Shown piece by piece: positions 9,392-18,139 of a stretch of DNA of 64,000 nt. The stretch is from assembly GCF_023509035.1 (NCBI RefSeq), contig NZ_CP075583.1, forward strand, positions 372,001 to 436,000, read 5' to 3'. The notes under the pieces were generated by a model. It searched no databases. It worked only from the letters and a program-made list of their open reading frames with translations, and was not told the origin of the DNA. A program made the translations under genes and the position numbers. The stretch comes from Janthinobacterium lividum (lineage in GTDB: Bacteria; Pseudomonadota; Gammaproteobacteria; Burkholderiales; Burkholderiaceae_D). The stretch's first letter is position 1. Each line of letters begins with the position of its first letter.

Positions 9392-10204
9392 ATGCTTGTC
9401 AGGATGATATGCAAAATTGACCTGCGCCGCGCCGGCGCCTGCCTGCTGGCCGCTACCTGCGCGATGGCGGCACCCGGCATCGGCCATGCCGCGCCGCAAA
9501 CCGTCATCCTGTACGGCGACGACGACTATGCACCGTACAGCTATGTGGAAAACGGCGTCTTCAAGGGCATGTATGTCGATATGCTGCGATTGGCGGCCAG
9601 GGCGATGCCCGATTACCGGCTGGAACTACAGCCGCGCCCCTGGAAACGGGGGCTAGACGCGCTGGAAAAGGGCCAGGTTTTTGGCCTGTTTCCGCCCGGA
9701 CGCAAAACGGAACGCTCGTACGTGCAACCGTATTCGGCCATGCTATACCGCGAATCAGTGGTCCTGTTTTGCCATGAGGCCGTCATGCGCACGCCGCGCA
9801 CGCGGTTTCCCGCCGACTTTGCCGGCCTGACCATCGGCGTCAATACAGGATTTTTACTCTCGGAAAAACTAATGGCGCCAGCCCGCGAAGGACTGCTGCG
9901 CCTGGAAGCGGCCAAGGGCAATGAAGCGAATCTGAAAAAACTGGCCTTGCGGCGCATCGATTGCTACGCCAGCGACCGCGGCGCAGCCCGCCACACGGCG
10001 CGCCAACTGCAAGGCGAATTGACCAGTTACGGCTTTCAATTGCACGAAGTGCTGGAACTGTCGTCCGAACCCACCTATATCGCCTACAGCGCGCGCAACA
10101 CGCCCGGCTACAAGGCCGATTTCATCGACAAGATGAATGCGGCCTTGCTTGCCATGCGGCAGAACGGCCAGTTGGCGCGCATCGAAGGAGCATACCTGCG
10201 CTGA
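9392..10204 (+). CDS. Periplasmic substrate-binding protein, family 3 type
   Basis: A protein of 270 residues with an N-terminal signal peptide ending around IGHAAP. The mature part has the bacterial SBP family 3 pattern: YGDDDYAPYSYVENGVFKG near the start, then ARAMPDYRLEL, and GLTIGVNTGF in the second lobe. No ABC permease or ATPase gene is adjacent, so it may be an orphan receptor-like binding protein, as is common for this family in Oxalobacteraceae. The ATG at 9392 gives a basic n-region; a second ATG five codons later is possible. Confidence 0.85.
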   Translation: MLVRMICKIDLRRAGACLLAATCAMAAPGIGHAAPQTVILYGDDDYAPYSYVENGVFKGMYVDMLRLAARAMPDYRLELQPRPWKRGLDALEKGQVFGLFPPGRKTERSYVQPYSAMLYRESVVLFCHEAVMRTPRTRFPADFAGLTIGVNTGFLLSEKLMAPAREGLLRLEAAKGNEANLKKLALRRIDCYASDRGAARHTARQLQGELTSYGFQLHEVLELSSEPTYIAYSARNTPGYKADFIDKMNAALLAMRQNGQLARIEGAYLR

Positions 10205-10223
10205 AATAGCGATGCATGCTCGC

Positions 10224-10727
10224 TTACTTGCGCGTCTGGCGCTTCACCTTGATGCCGAAGGTATCGGCATACCAGTCATCGATCATCAGCTTTTCATAGC
10301 GCAGCTTTTCATTGCTGAAGTAATGATTGATGCGGCTCAGGTACGACATGTCGGACAGGGCTGCATCGCCACTGCGAATGACCTTGCCATCCTGTTCCAG
10401 CACATAGTGCAGGCGCATGCGTGGCCAGTCGATCCGGCCATTCATGACGCGGATATCCTGGCCGGCACGCAGTGCGGGATTTTCACGGCCCGCCAGGTCG
10501 ACATCCGTGACGTCGATTTTCAAGGTCTGCCCGGGCGGCAGCGATGCGCCCAGTTTCTCGAAATGCCGGCTCAGTTCCTTCAACACATCTTCCCGTTCCT
10601 GCGGGTTGAACGGCACATCCGTGTATTGATCCGGTTTGCTGAACTTCACTTCCGTTCCCGCCCAGGCCACGCTGCTGGCCAGCAAGGCCAGGGCGGCGAC
10701 CAGGGCGCGCGTCGTTTGTTTTTGCAT
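10224..10727 (-). CDS. DUF3016 domain-containing periplasmic protein
   Basis: A protein of 167 residues starting at 10725-10727 (MQKQTTRALV) with AAGGG 7 nt upstream. A signal peptide ends near SVAWAG. The mature part (VKFSKPDQYTDVPF near the start, then KIDVTDVDLAGR, and a C-terminal YEKLMIDDWY) fits DUF3016, a family of unknown function common in proteobacteria. It is convergent with the solute-binding protein, 19 bp apart. Confidence 0.85.
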   Translation of the reverse strand: MQKQTTRALVAALALLASSVAWAGTEVKFSKPDQYTDVPFNPQEREDVLKELSRHFEKLGASLPPGQTLKIDVTDVDLAGRENPALRAGQDIRVMNGRIDWPRMRLHYVLEQDGKVIRSGDAALSDMSYLSRINHYFSNEKLRYEKLMIDDWYADTFGIKVKRQTRK

Positions 10728-11160
10728 GATTGACCCTTTCAGGAAATGTGAGTGGCATGGGGCCACTTCTTATGCCTATTCAATATAGCGCGCTGCATCC
10801 CATTCTGGTGCGGAATTCATACCTTGTTACTTTTCTGATTTTCCGCCAGAAAGGCAAGGCGCCTTATTTTTTGCAGATTCATTGGCAATATTAATTAAAA
10901 CAAAGTATTGTCTTGAAAATATAGTTGCCTAAGCGATAAAGTATAGATAGTGTTAACAAAATGGATTTAAAGTATTTTTTTAGCACGTGTGTTGCATGTT
11001 TTTAGTCAATTTTTCTTGCATATTGTTAATACTTAGCTGTCAGTCTACAATCGATAAGATGCGCCCGAAAAACGCGCAACGCCGGTAATGGCGCACAGGA
11101 ATTCCTGGCGCAGGCGTCTCAGCATTGCGTCAGTTATGCCTTTTAGCGGAACTCGCCCTT
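10728..11160. other. AT-rich intergenic region
   Basis: These 433 bp hold no convincing gene. About 10780-11090 is markedly AT-rich compared with the rest of the window (for example TTAATTAAAA, ATTTAAAGTATTTTTTT). It lies between the DUF3016 start and the HD-GYP regulator and carries the promoter listed at 11023-11051. Such stretches often bind H-NS/MvaT-like proteins, but that is inference. Confidence 0.6.
11023..11051 (+). promoter_or_regulatory. Sigma70-type promoter of the HD-GYP regulator gene
   Basis: TTGTTA (11023-11028) and TACAAT (11046-11051) are separated by exactly 17 bp in the AT-rich region, 109 bp before the ATG at 11161. Both boxes are close to consensus. Confidence 0.6.
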
Positions 11161-12673
11161 ATGTCATTTTTGTCTACAGCATCGCCCAAGTTACCTTTCT
11201 GGAAAGTCCTGCTCGTCGACGATGAACCCGACATCCACGACATCACCAAACTGACGCTGAGCCGTTTTCGCCTGGAGGGCCGCGCCCTGAGTTTCGTGCA
11301 TGCGTATAGCGGCGCCGAAGCCAAGCAGGTGCTGGCGCGCGAAGAAGGCATCGCGCTGGTGTTTCTCGACGTGGTGATGGAGCGCGAAGACAGCGGCCTG
11401 GAAGTGGCGCGCTGGATGCGCGAAGACCTGGGCAACCAGTTTACGCGCATCGTGCTGCGCACGGGCCAGCCGGGACAGGCGCCGGAAGAGCGGGTGATCG
11501 TCAACTACGACATCAACGACTACAAGGAAAAGACGGAACTGGACCGCACCAAGCTGTTTTACCACCACCTTTGCCGCCCTGCGCGCCTACCGCGACATCA
11601 TGAAGGTGGAAGAGGCGCGCCAGGCCCAGCTGCACTACCGCGAAGGACTGGAAAGAGTCATCGCCGCCTCGGCGCACATTTTCAAGCAGCGCAACCTGCG
11701 CGACTTTGCCAGCGGCCTGTTGCAACAAGTCGTCGCCCTGCTGCGCCTGGAAACGAGCATGCTGCTGCGCCTGCGCGGCGCCAGTGCCATCACGGGCGAG
11801 CAGGACTATGAAATCCTCGCGCAGATCGGCGACCATGAAGCCGATGACGGCATCCTCAGCCCATCCCTGCTGTCGCAGCTGGACCATGCCAAGAGCAACA
11901 AGATCTCGCGCCTGCACGGCGACACCTACGTCGGCTATTTTCCGAACAGCAGCGGCAAGGCCTCCCTGCTGGTCTTGAAAGGCGTGGAAGAGATTTCCGA
12001 CCTCGACGCGCAATTGCTGGAAGTATTCTGTTCCGGCGTGGCGATTGCCTTCGACAACATCCTGCTGACGCAGGAAATCACCGATACCCAGGCCGAACTG
12101 ATCCTGCGCCTGGGCGACGTGGTCGAATCACGCTCGCACGAAGGCGGCAATCACGTGCGCCGCATGGCCGAAGTGTGCCAGTTGCTGGCGCAGGCCTCCG
12201 GCATGTCGGAAGAGGAAACCATGGTGCTGCGCCACGCGGCGCCCATGCATGACATCGGCAAGATTTCCACGCCCGACGCCGTGCTGCTGAAACCCGGCAA
12301 GCTCGATGCGGCCGAATGGGAAATCATGAAGCAGCATCCGACGGTGGGCATGTCCATCCTCGACGGCTCGCAGCGCCCCTTGCTGAAGGCGGCCGCCGTG
12401 ATCGCCCACCAGCACCATGAAAAATACGACGGCAGCGGCTACCCGCAAGGCCTGGCCGGCGACAACATCCACAAATACGCGCGCATCGCCGCCGTGGCCG
12501 ACGTCTTCGACGCCCTGATGCACAAGCGCTGCTACAAGGACGCCTGGCCCCTGGCGCGCGTGGTCAGTTATTTGCGCGAAGTAAGCGGCAGCCACCTCGA
12601 CCCGCAGTATGTGGAGTTGCTGATTGCGAATCTGGATGAAGCCTTGGCCCTGAACCAGCGTTTCCCGGATTAA
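11161..12673 (+). CDS. Response regulator with DUF3369 and HD-GYP (c-di-GMP phosphodiesterase) domains, split by a one-base frameshift
   Basis: The receiver domain (residues about 17-140: LLVDDEPDIHD, LVFLDVVM) is in one frame, and the rest of the protein from about 11560 is in the next. The switch is in a TTTT run at 11557-11560. With one T removed the junction reads LFTTTFAALRAYRDIM, the conserved end of the receiver in this family. The middle is a GAF-like DUF3369 region. The C-terminus carries HD-GYP motifs (HDIGKIS, HHEKYDGSGYPQGL). The intact protein would be about 503 residues and would hydrolyse c-di-GMP under control of a partner kinase, possibly the convergent histidine kinase. MSFLSTAS at 11161 is the preferred start. 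Confidence 0.88.
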
Positions 12674-12683
12674 GCGGCGCAGG

Positions 12684-12713
12684 TCGGATTACACGGCTTC
12701 GCCGCTAATCCGA
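12684..12713. terminator. Hairpin between convergent genes, possible bidirectional terminator/REP-like element
   Basis: TCGGATTA (12684-12691) and TAATCCGA (12706-12713) form a perfect 8-bp inverted repeat around a 14-nt loop that itself can pair (ggc/gcc). It sits 11 bp after the HD-GYP stop and overlaps the last codons and stop of the opposite kinase gene. There is no long T tract, so it may be a REP-type element doubling as a terminator. Confidence 0.45.
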
Positions 12714-14651
12714 GCTACGTGGCTCTAATGGGAAACGGATCTTGTAATGCAAGCCCATGCCCGGCGCGCTGACCACCTTCACGCTGCCGCCCAGCGGCCC
12801 CGTCACCAGGTTGTACAGGATGTGCGCGCCCAGGCCGCTGCCGCCGGAGCCCCGCTTCGTCGTGAAGAAGGGATCGAACAGCTGGCCCAGGGTGGCGCTG
12901 TCCATGCCCATGCCGTCGTCGCTGTAGTCGAGCTCCAGCATCTCGCCGGCCGTCCGCACGCTGATCCTGATCTTGCCCGGCTCGCCTTCGACAAAGCCGT
13001 GCACCAGTGAATTGACCACCATGTTCGTGACGATCTGCGAGACGGCGCCAGGATAGCTGCGCAGCTGCACCTCGGGCGCGCAATCGATGTCCACCTTGAT
13101 CGGCTTGCCCTTGAGCTTCGGCTGCAGCGACAGCAGGATTTCATCGAGGTATTTGCGCAAGTTAAAGCTGCGCAATTCGTCCGACGACTGGTCCACTGCC
13201 ACCTGCTTGAAGCTGCGCACCAGCGCCGCGGCGCGCTGGGTATTCGTCGTCATGATGCGCAGGGTCTGGTCGATGATGTCGAAAAACTGCCGCAAGCCGT
13301 CTTCATCGAGCTGACCGCCTTCCAGGTCTTCGCGCGTGAGTTTCAATTCCTGCACCAGGTGGCTGGTGGCCGTCACGCAAATGCCCAGCGGCGTATTGAT
13401 TTCATGCGCCACGCCCGCCACCAGGCGCCCCAAGGACGCCAGCTTTTCCTGGCGCACCAGTTCCGACTGCGCTTCCTGCAAAGCGCTCAGGGCGCCGTTC
13501 AAGGCCGCGTTCTGCTCTTCCAGCGCTTCCTTGGCCTGGCGCATGGCGCTGTCGGCCTGGATGCGGGCCATCGCCACGGCCACGTGGCTGGCCATGAAGG
13601 CCAGCACGTCCAGTTCCGCCTGGCCATACACGACCGAAGTGTCGTAGCTTTGCACGATGATCACGCCATATTTGCGCTCGCCCAGCAGCATGGGCGCACC
13701 CATCCAGCTGGCGATGCCGACATTGCCCAGCGGCTCGTCCATCTCGCCGCTGGCCACCAGCGCCGCATAGCTGCTTGCATCGAGCAGGCAAGCCTGGCGC
13801 CGCGCCAGCACGTACGAACTCATGCCGATGCCGTAATGAAAGCGTTTCACGGGCGCCTGCGCATCCTTCTCGTCGACAAAATACGGGATCGTGATGTCCT
13901 TGTTGTCCGGGTGATACAGGGCGATGAGGAAATTCTTTGCCGTCACCAGCTCGCTGATGATGGCGTGCAGGCGCGCATACAGGGTCGTTGCGTCGGCCGC
14001 CTGCGCCGACAGGTTGGCGATTTCATACAGCGCATGCTGCAGGTTCTCTGCGCGGCGCCGCTCGGCCACCTCGTGCGCCAGCAGGGCCGTGCGCTCCTGC
14101 ACCGCCTTTTCCAGGCGGTCCATGCTTTGCATGCCTTGCAGGGCGCTCGACACGTGCGTGGCGATCAGCGCGAACAGGGCCTGGTCTTCCAGGCTGAAGC
14201 GGTGCTGCGCGTCATAGCTCTGGATGACGATGGCGCCGAGCACCTGGTGCTGCTGGTCCAGTAGCGGACAGCCGATCCAGTGCTCGGCCGCCGTCCCGCC
14301 GCCCCAGGCACCGCCACTGATGGCGCGCATGGCGTCATCGTCGGCCGTCATCACCAGTTGCTTGCGGTTGACGATGACCCACGCCGTGGGCGACTGCGCC
14401 GCGCTGGCCAGGCGCACGCCCTCGTCCGGGTCGGGTGCGGCGTCGAATTCATCGACAAAATAGGGAAAGCGCACGAGGCCGTCGTCGCGGTCGCTGAGCG
14501 CCACATAAAAGTTCGCCGCATACATGATGCGTCCCAGCGCCGCATGCACCGCCTGCAGGAATTCACTGATATCGCTGCAGGTGCTCGAGCGCTGCCCGAT
14601 TTCCAGCAACACGGTTTGAACGGCTTCCAGGCGGCTGAGACGGCTTTCCAT
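12705..14651 (-). CDS. GAF-GAF sensor histidine kinase
   Basis: A soluble protein of 648 residues with no membrane segments. Two GAF domains lie at about 20-175 and 205-362; each has the FYVALSDRDD/FLIALYHPDN entry and a V(L/I)IVQSYD-type strand. A coiled-coil linker (about 365-400) leads to the HisKA domain with the phospho-accepting His416 (VAHEINTPLG). The HATPase domain follows, with DDGMGMD and the GSGGSGLGAHI lid. It would sense a small ligand or redox state through the GAF domains and phosphorylate a response regulator. The convergent HD-GYP regulator is an obvious candidate partner. No phosphoreceiver domain is fused. Confidence 0.92.
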   Translation of the reverse strand: MESRLSRLEAVQTVLLEIGQRSSTCSDISEFLQAVHAALGRIMYAANFYVALSDRDDGLVRFPYFVDEFDAAPDPDEGVRLASAAQSPTAWVIVNRKQLVMTADDDAMRAISGGAWGGGTAAEHWIGCPLLDQQHQVLGAIVIQSYDAQHRFSLEDQALFALIATHVSSALQGMQSMDRLEKAVQERTALLAHEVAERRRAENLQHALYEIANLSAQAADATTLYARLHAIISELVTAKNFLIALYHPDNKDITIPYFVDEKDAQAPVKRFHYGIGMSSYVLARRQACLLDASSYAALVASGEMDEPLGNVGIASWMGAPMLLGERKYGVIIVQSYDTSVVYGQAELDVLAFMASHVAVAMARIQADSAMRQAKEALEEQNAALNGALSALQEAQSELVRQEKLASLGRLVAGVAHEINTPLGICVTATSHLVQELKLTREDLEGGQLDEDGLRQFFDIIDQTLRIMTTNTQRAAALVRSFKQVAVDQSSDELRSFNLRKYLDEILLSLQPKLKGKPIKVDIDCAPEVQLRSYPGAVSQIVTNMVVNSLVHGFVEGEPGKIRISVRTAGEMLELDYSDDGMGMDSATLGQLFDPFFTTKRGSGGSGLGAHILYNLVTGPLGGSVKVVSAPGMGLHYKIRFPLEPRSSD

Positions 14652-14836
14652 GGGTGACTATGTACCTTGCGCAAGTATATGTTCTGAAAATCAATATTAT
14701 CAGTTCAGCCCAGCCTTGGCACGGCATAAAACGCAGAATCTTGCCTTGTGGCGGAGCAACACACGCCACGCGCGCATTTGCCACGCTGGCAATACAGTGG
14801 CAGACTAGGCCCCTTCCTACAGACCAGACCGTCCTC

Positions 14837-16384
14837 ATGACTGCCACGCTACGCGCCTCGCTTCGCCCCTACACCCTCGCCGGCCTGCTGGCCTTTGCCG
14901 CGCTGGGCATGCCGCCGCTGTGCGCCGCGCCAGCCAAGGTGCCGGCGGCGGAAACGGCCGATGGCGGACGCTATTTCGGCCCCCTCCTCGCGGGTAAGAT
15001 GCATGGTCAGGGCAGGCTCGAATACGCGAGCGGCGCCTTCTACGAAGGGGGCTTCGCGCGCGGCGTGTTTTCCGGCCAGGGCAAGCTGCGCCAGGCTTCC
15101 GGCGTGGAATACACGGGTGCCTTCCGTCAGGGCGCCTTCGATGGCATCGGCCTCTACACCTCGCCCAAGGGCGAGATTTATGCGGGCAGCTTCGTCAAGG
15201 GCAGCTTCGAGGGACAAGGCCGCTTCCAGGGCGCCGACGGTGCCACCTTCGAAGGCCATTTCAAACACTGGCGCCCGCATGGCGCCGGCAAGCTGACCGA
15301 CACGGACGGCACCATTTTCGAAGGCGAATTCGTCCAGGGCCTGCTGCAAGGCAAGGCCAAGGTCATCACCAGCGACGGCATCCACTACGAAGGCGAGCTG
15401 AAAGACTGGAAATTCGAAGGCGAAGGTGTGCTGCGCACGGCCGACGGTGACGAATACCGGGGCGGCTTCAAGAATGGCCAGTTCGACGGCAAGGGCGTGC
15501 TGCGCTACGCCGTGGCGCAGGCGGACGGCCGGCGCGAAGACAGCGGCAACTGGACGGACGGCCAGTTGGACGACCCGGCCTTGGATAAGCTCACACGCGA
15601 CAATATCGAACTGGCCCTGTACAACCAGCAATCCTTGCTGGAACGCACACTGGCCGGTGTACTGCCGCGCGACGCGACGAAAAAGATCAATCTCTACCTG
15701 CTGGGCGTGGCCGGCGATGGCGCGCAGGAAGTGTTTCACCGCGAAACGGCCTTCGTGCAGCGCCAGTTCGACCGCGATTACGGTACCGTGGGCCGCTCCC
15801 TGATGCTCGTCAACAGCCGCAACACGGTGGCGCAGCAGCCGATGGCCACGCGCACCAGCATAGCCGCCAGCCTCGATGCCTTGGGCGCGAAGATGGACAA
15901 GGCCAACGATATCCTGTTTTTATTCCTCACCAGCCACGGCTCGCCCGAGCACGAACTGGCGCTGGCGCAAAACGGCATGGACTTGCACAGCCTGCCCGCG
16001 CAGGAGCTGGCCAGCATGCTCAAGCACAGCGGCATCCGCTGGAAAGTCATCGTGATCTCGGCCTGCTATGCAGGCGGCTTCATTGCGCCATTAAAAGATG
16101 ACAACACCCTCATCATCACGGCCGCGCGCAGCGACCGCACCTCGTTCGGCTGCGACGACCAGAATGATTTTACGTATTTCAGCGAAGCGTATTTCAAGGA
16201 AGCCTTGCCGAAGAGCGCCGGCTTTGCCGAGGCGTTCGACCAGGCCAGGGTGCTGGTGCAGGCGCGCGAGGCGGCCGATTTCCTCGAAGGCGGCATGGAA
16301 GCGGAAGAGCATTCCGAGCCGCAGCTGTTCCAGGGCAAGGCCATCGCCGCGCAGCTGAAGGCGTGGCGTGCACAGCCACGCTAA
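14837..16384 (+). CDS. MORN-repeat protein fused to a C13 (legumain-type) caspase-like peptidase
   Basis: A protein of 515 residues from the ATG at 14837; the longer frame from 14654 lacks conserved sequence. A signal peptide ends near LCAAPA. Residues about 45-240 hold about eight MORN repeats (patterns such as YEGGFARGVFSGQGKL and YAGSFVKGSFEGQGRF). Residues about 285-500 form a C13 peptidase domain with the caspase-like dyad His367 (LTSHGSP) and Cys410 (VISACYAGGF). It is probably secreted or periplasmic and cleaves after Asn/Asp or acts as a transamidase-like enzyme. The substrate is unknown. The peptidase domain is certain; the role is not. Confidence 0.88.
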   Translation: MTATLRASLRPYTLAGLLAFAALGMPPLCAAPAKVPAAETADGGRYFGPLLAGKMHGQGRLEYASGAFYEGGFARGVFSGQGKLRQASGVEYTGAFRQGAFDGIGLYTSPKGEIYAGSFVKGSFEGQGRFQGADGATFEGHFKHWRPHGAGKLTDTDGTIFEGEFVQGLLQGKAKVITSDGIHYEGELKDWKFEGEGVLRTADGDEYRGGFKNGQFDGKGVLRYAVAQADGRREDSGNWTDGQLDDPALDKLTRDNIELALYNQQSLLERTLAGVLPRDATKKINLYLLGVAGDGAQEVFHRETAFVQRQFDRDYGTVGRSLMLVNSRNTVAQQPMATRTSIAASLDALGAKMDKANDILFLFLTSHGSPEHELALAQNGMDLHSLPAQELASMLKHSGIRWKVIVISACYAGGFIAPLKDDNTLIITAARSDRTSFGCDDQNDFTYFSEAYFKEALPKSAGFAEAFDQARVLVQAREAADFLEGGMEAEEHSEPQLFQGKAIAAQLKAWRAQPR

Positions 16385-16426
16385 GCGCGGCGCGGCCTCC
16401 CTTCTTTCTGTACAATAAGCGCACAC

Positions 16427-16788
16427 ATGAAAAAATTCTTCCTCATTTTGCTGCTGTTCGTGCTTCCGCTCCAGATGTCCTGGGCAGCGGCGAGCGCGTA
16501 TTGCCTGCACGAGGAAGGCAAGGCGGCGCAGCACCTGGGCCACCACAACCACCAGCACAAGGCTGATACGGACAAGAAACCCGTGGCCGACAAGGCTGAC
16601 AAGCAATCAAGGGCCAGCCGCACAGCGACTGCAACGTCTGCCATGGCATCGGCCATGCGTGGCTGCCGGCCGGCTCCAGCCTGCCCGTCGGCGACACGGC
16701 GTCCGTGAACGCGGACACTTCCCCCTTCTTTTACGCTTCCCACATCCCGGACGTCCCCAAGCGCCCTGACTGGTCCTCGGCCATCTAG
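16427..16788 (+). CDS. czcI: CzcI-like periplasmic metal-resistance protein, disrupted by a one-base deletion
   Basis: The ATG at 16427 starts a signal peptide (MKKFFLILLLFVLPLQMSWA) followed by a His-rich part (HLGHHNHQHK). At about 16601-16613 the frame shifts by one missing base. Downstream the natural frame reads KGQPHSDCNVCHGIGHAW and ends at TAG 16786-16788 with PKRPDWSSAI. The Cys-x-x-Cys-His-Gly and His-rich pattern and the position just before czcCBA match CzcI of Cupriavidus-type operons, thought to modulate the efflux system. As sequenced, the frame runs instead into an Arg-rich false tail ending at 16708. Confidence 0.72.
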
Positions 16789-16894
16789 GCCGACGGGACG
16801 TTTCAATCCACTGATCGCAATACACGCGCCTGATTGACTTGGGCGCCAGCCTGCGCGTCCCGTCGAATTCTTTTCCATGCTTTTGGAGAATTCG

Positions 16895-18126
16895 ATGTAC
16901 CGAACCATCTTGTTACTTTCCGCTGGCCTACTGGCCGGCAACTTTGCCCACGCGCAATCTAGCGTGGAACCCGCCGCGCCCCTGACCTTGCCCGCCGCGC
17001 TGGCCTTGGCCGAAGGCGGCAACGCCACCCTGTCTGCCGCCCGCCACGAACTGGCGGCGCAAGGCGGCGCCCTGCAACAGGCGCGCGCCTTGCCCAATCC
17101 GGAATTGCAAACCGTGCTGGAAGACACGCGGCGCGCCACGCGCAGCACCACCGTGCAGCTCAATCAACTCATAGAGCTGGGCGGCAAGCGGGGGCGCGCG
17201 CCGCCGTCGCCCAGCGCGGCGAAGACCTGGCGCAAGCGGGCCTGTCACTGCAGCAGGCGGAAACCCGCGCCGCCGTGACTTCCGCCTTTGTCGACGTGCT
17301 GGCGGCGCAGGAAGGCTTGCGCCTGGCCGACAGCGCACAGGCCCTGGCCGCGCGCGCCAGTGACATCACGGCGCGGCGGGTGACGGCCGGCAAGGCGTCC
17401 CCTGTCGAAGAAACCCGCGCCAAGGTCGCCGAAGCGAGCGTGCGGCTGGAACTGAACCTGGCGCGCAGCACCCTGGCCAGCGCCCGCAAGCGCCTGGCCG
17501 CCCTGTGGGGCAACGCCACGCCCCGCTTTACCCTCGCCGAAGGACGCCTGGAAACCTTGCCGGAGCTGCCGCCGGCAAGCGAACTGGCGGCGCGCCTGGC
17601 CCAGGCGCCGGCCGTGCGCCAGGCGCACAGCGCGCTGGCCCAGCGGCAAGCGATGCTGGACGTGGAACAGCGGCGCGCAACGCCCGACGTCACGCTAAGC
17701 ATCGGCATGAAGCGCTCGGAAGAACTGGGCCGCAACCAGGCCATCATCGGCCTGGCCCTGCCGCTACCGCTGTTCGACCGCAATGCCGGCAACAAGCTCG
17801 ACGCCCTGCGCCGCAGCGACAAGGCCAGCGACGAGCTGGCCGCCGCCCGCATCGCCGTGCAAACGGACGTGGCTGCCGCCACCGAACGCCTGGCCACGGC
17901 CCGGCTCGACGTGGAAAGCTTGCGCCAGGACATCTTGCCTGGCGCGCAGAGCGCCTACGACGCGGCCAGCAAGGGCTTTGAGTTCGGCAAGTTCGCCTTC
18001 CTCGACGTGCTCGATGCCCAGCGCACCTTGCTGCAAGCCAAAAACCAATACCTGCGCGCGCTGACCGAAGCGCAGCACGCCGCCGCCGACATCGAGCGCC
18101 TGCTGGGCACACCAGCTCCCCTGTAA
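16895..18126 (+). CDS. czcC: CzcC-like outer-membrane efflux protein (TolC family), split by a one-base deletion
   Basis: The ATG at 16895 (GGAG 7 nt upstream) begins a signal peptide ending FAHAQS. The first ~100 residues are in one frame (ALPNPELQTVLED, QLIELGGKRG). From a G run at 17190-17194 the family-like sequence continues in another frame (ARAAVAQRGEDLAQAG) to the stop at 18126. Adding one G restores a single protein of about 410 residues. Two OEP repeats are visible, ending with FLDVLDAQRTLLQAK and AADIERLLG. It forms the outer-membrane channel of the metal RND pump with CzcB and CzcA, 13 bp before czcB. Confidence 0.88.
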
Positions 18127-18139
18127 GGAATCCCCGACA

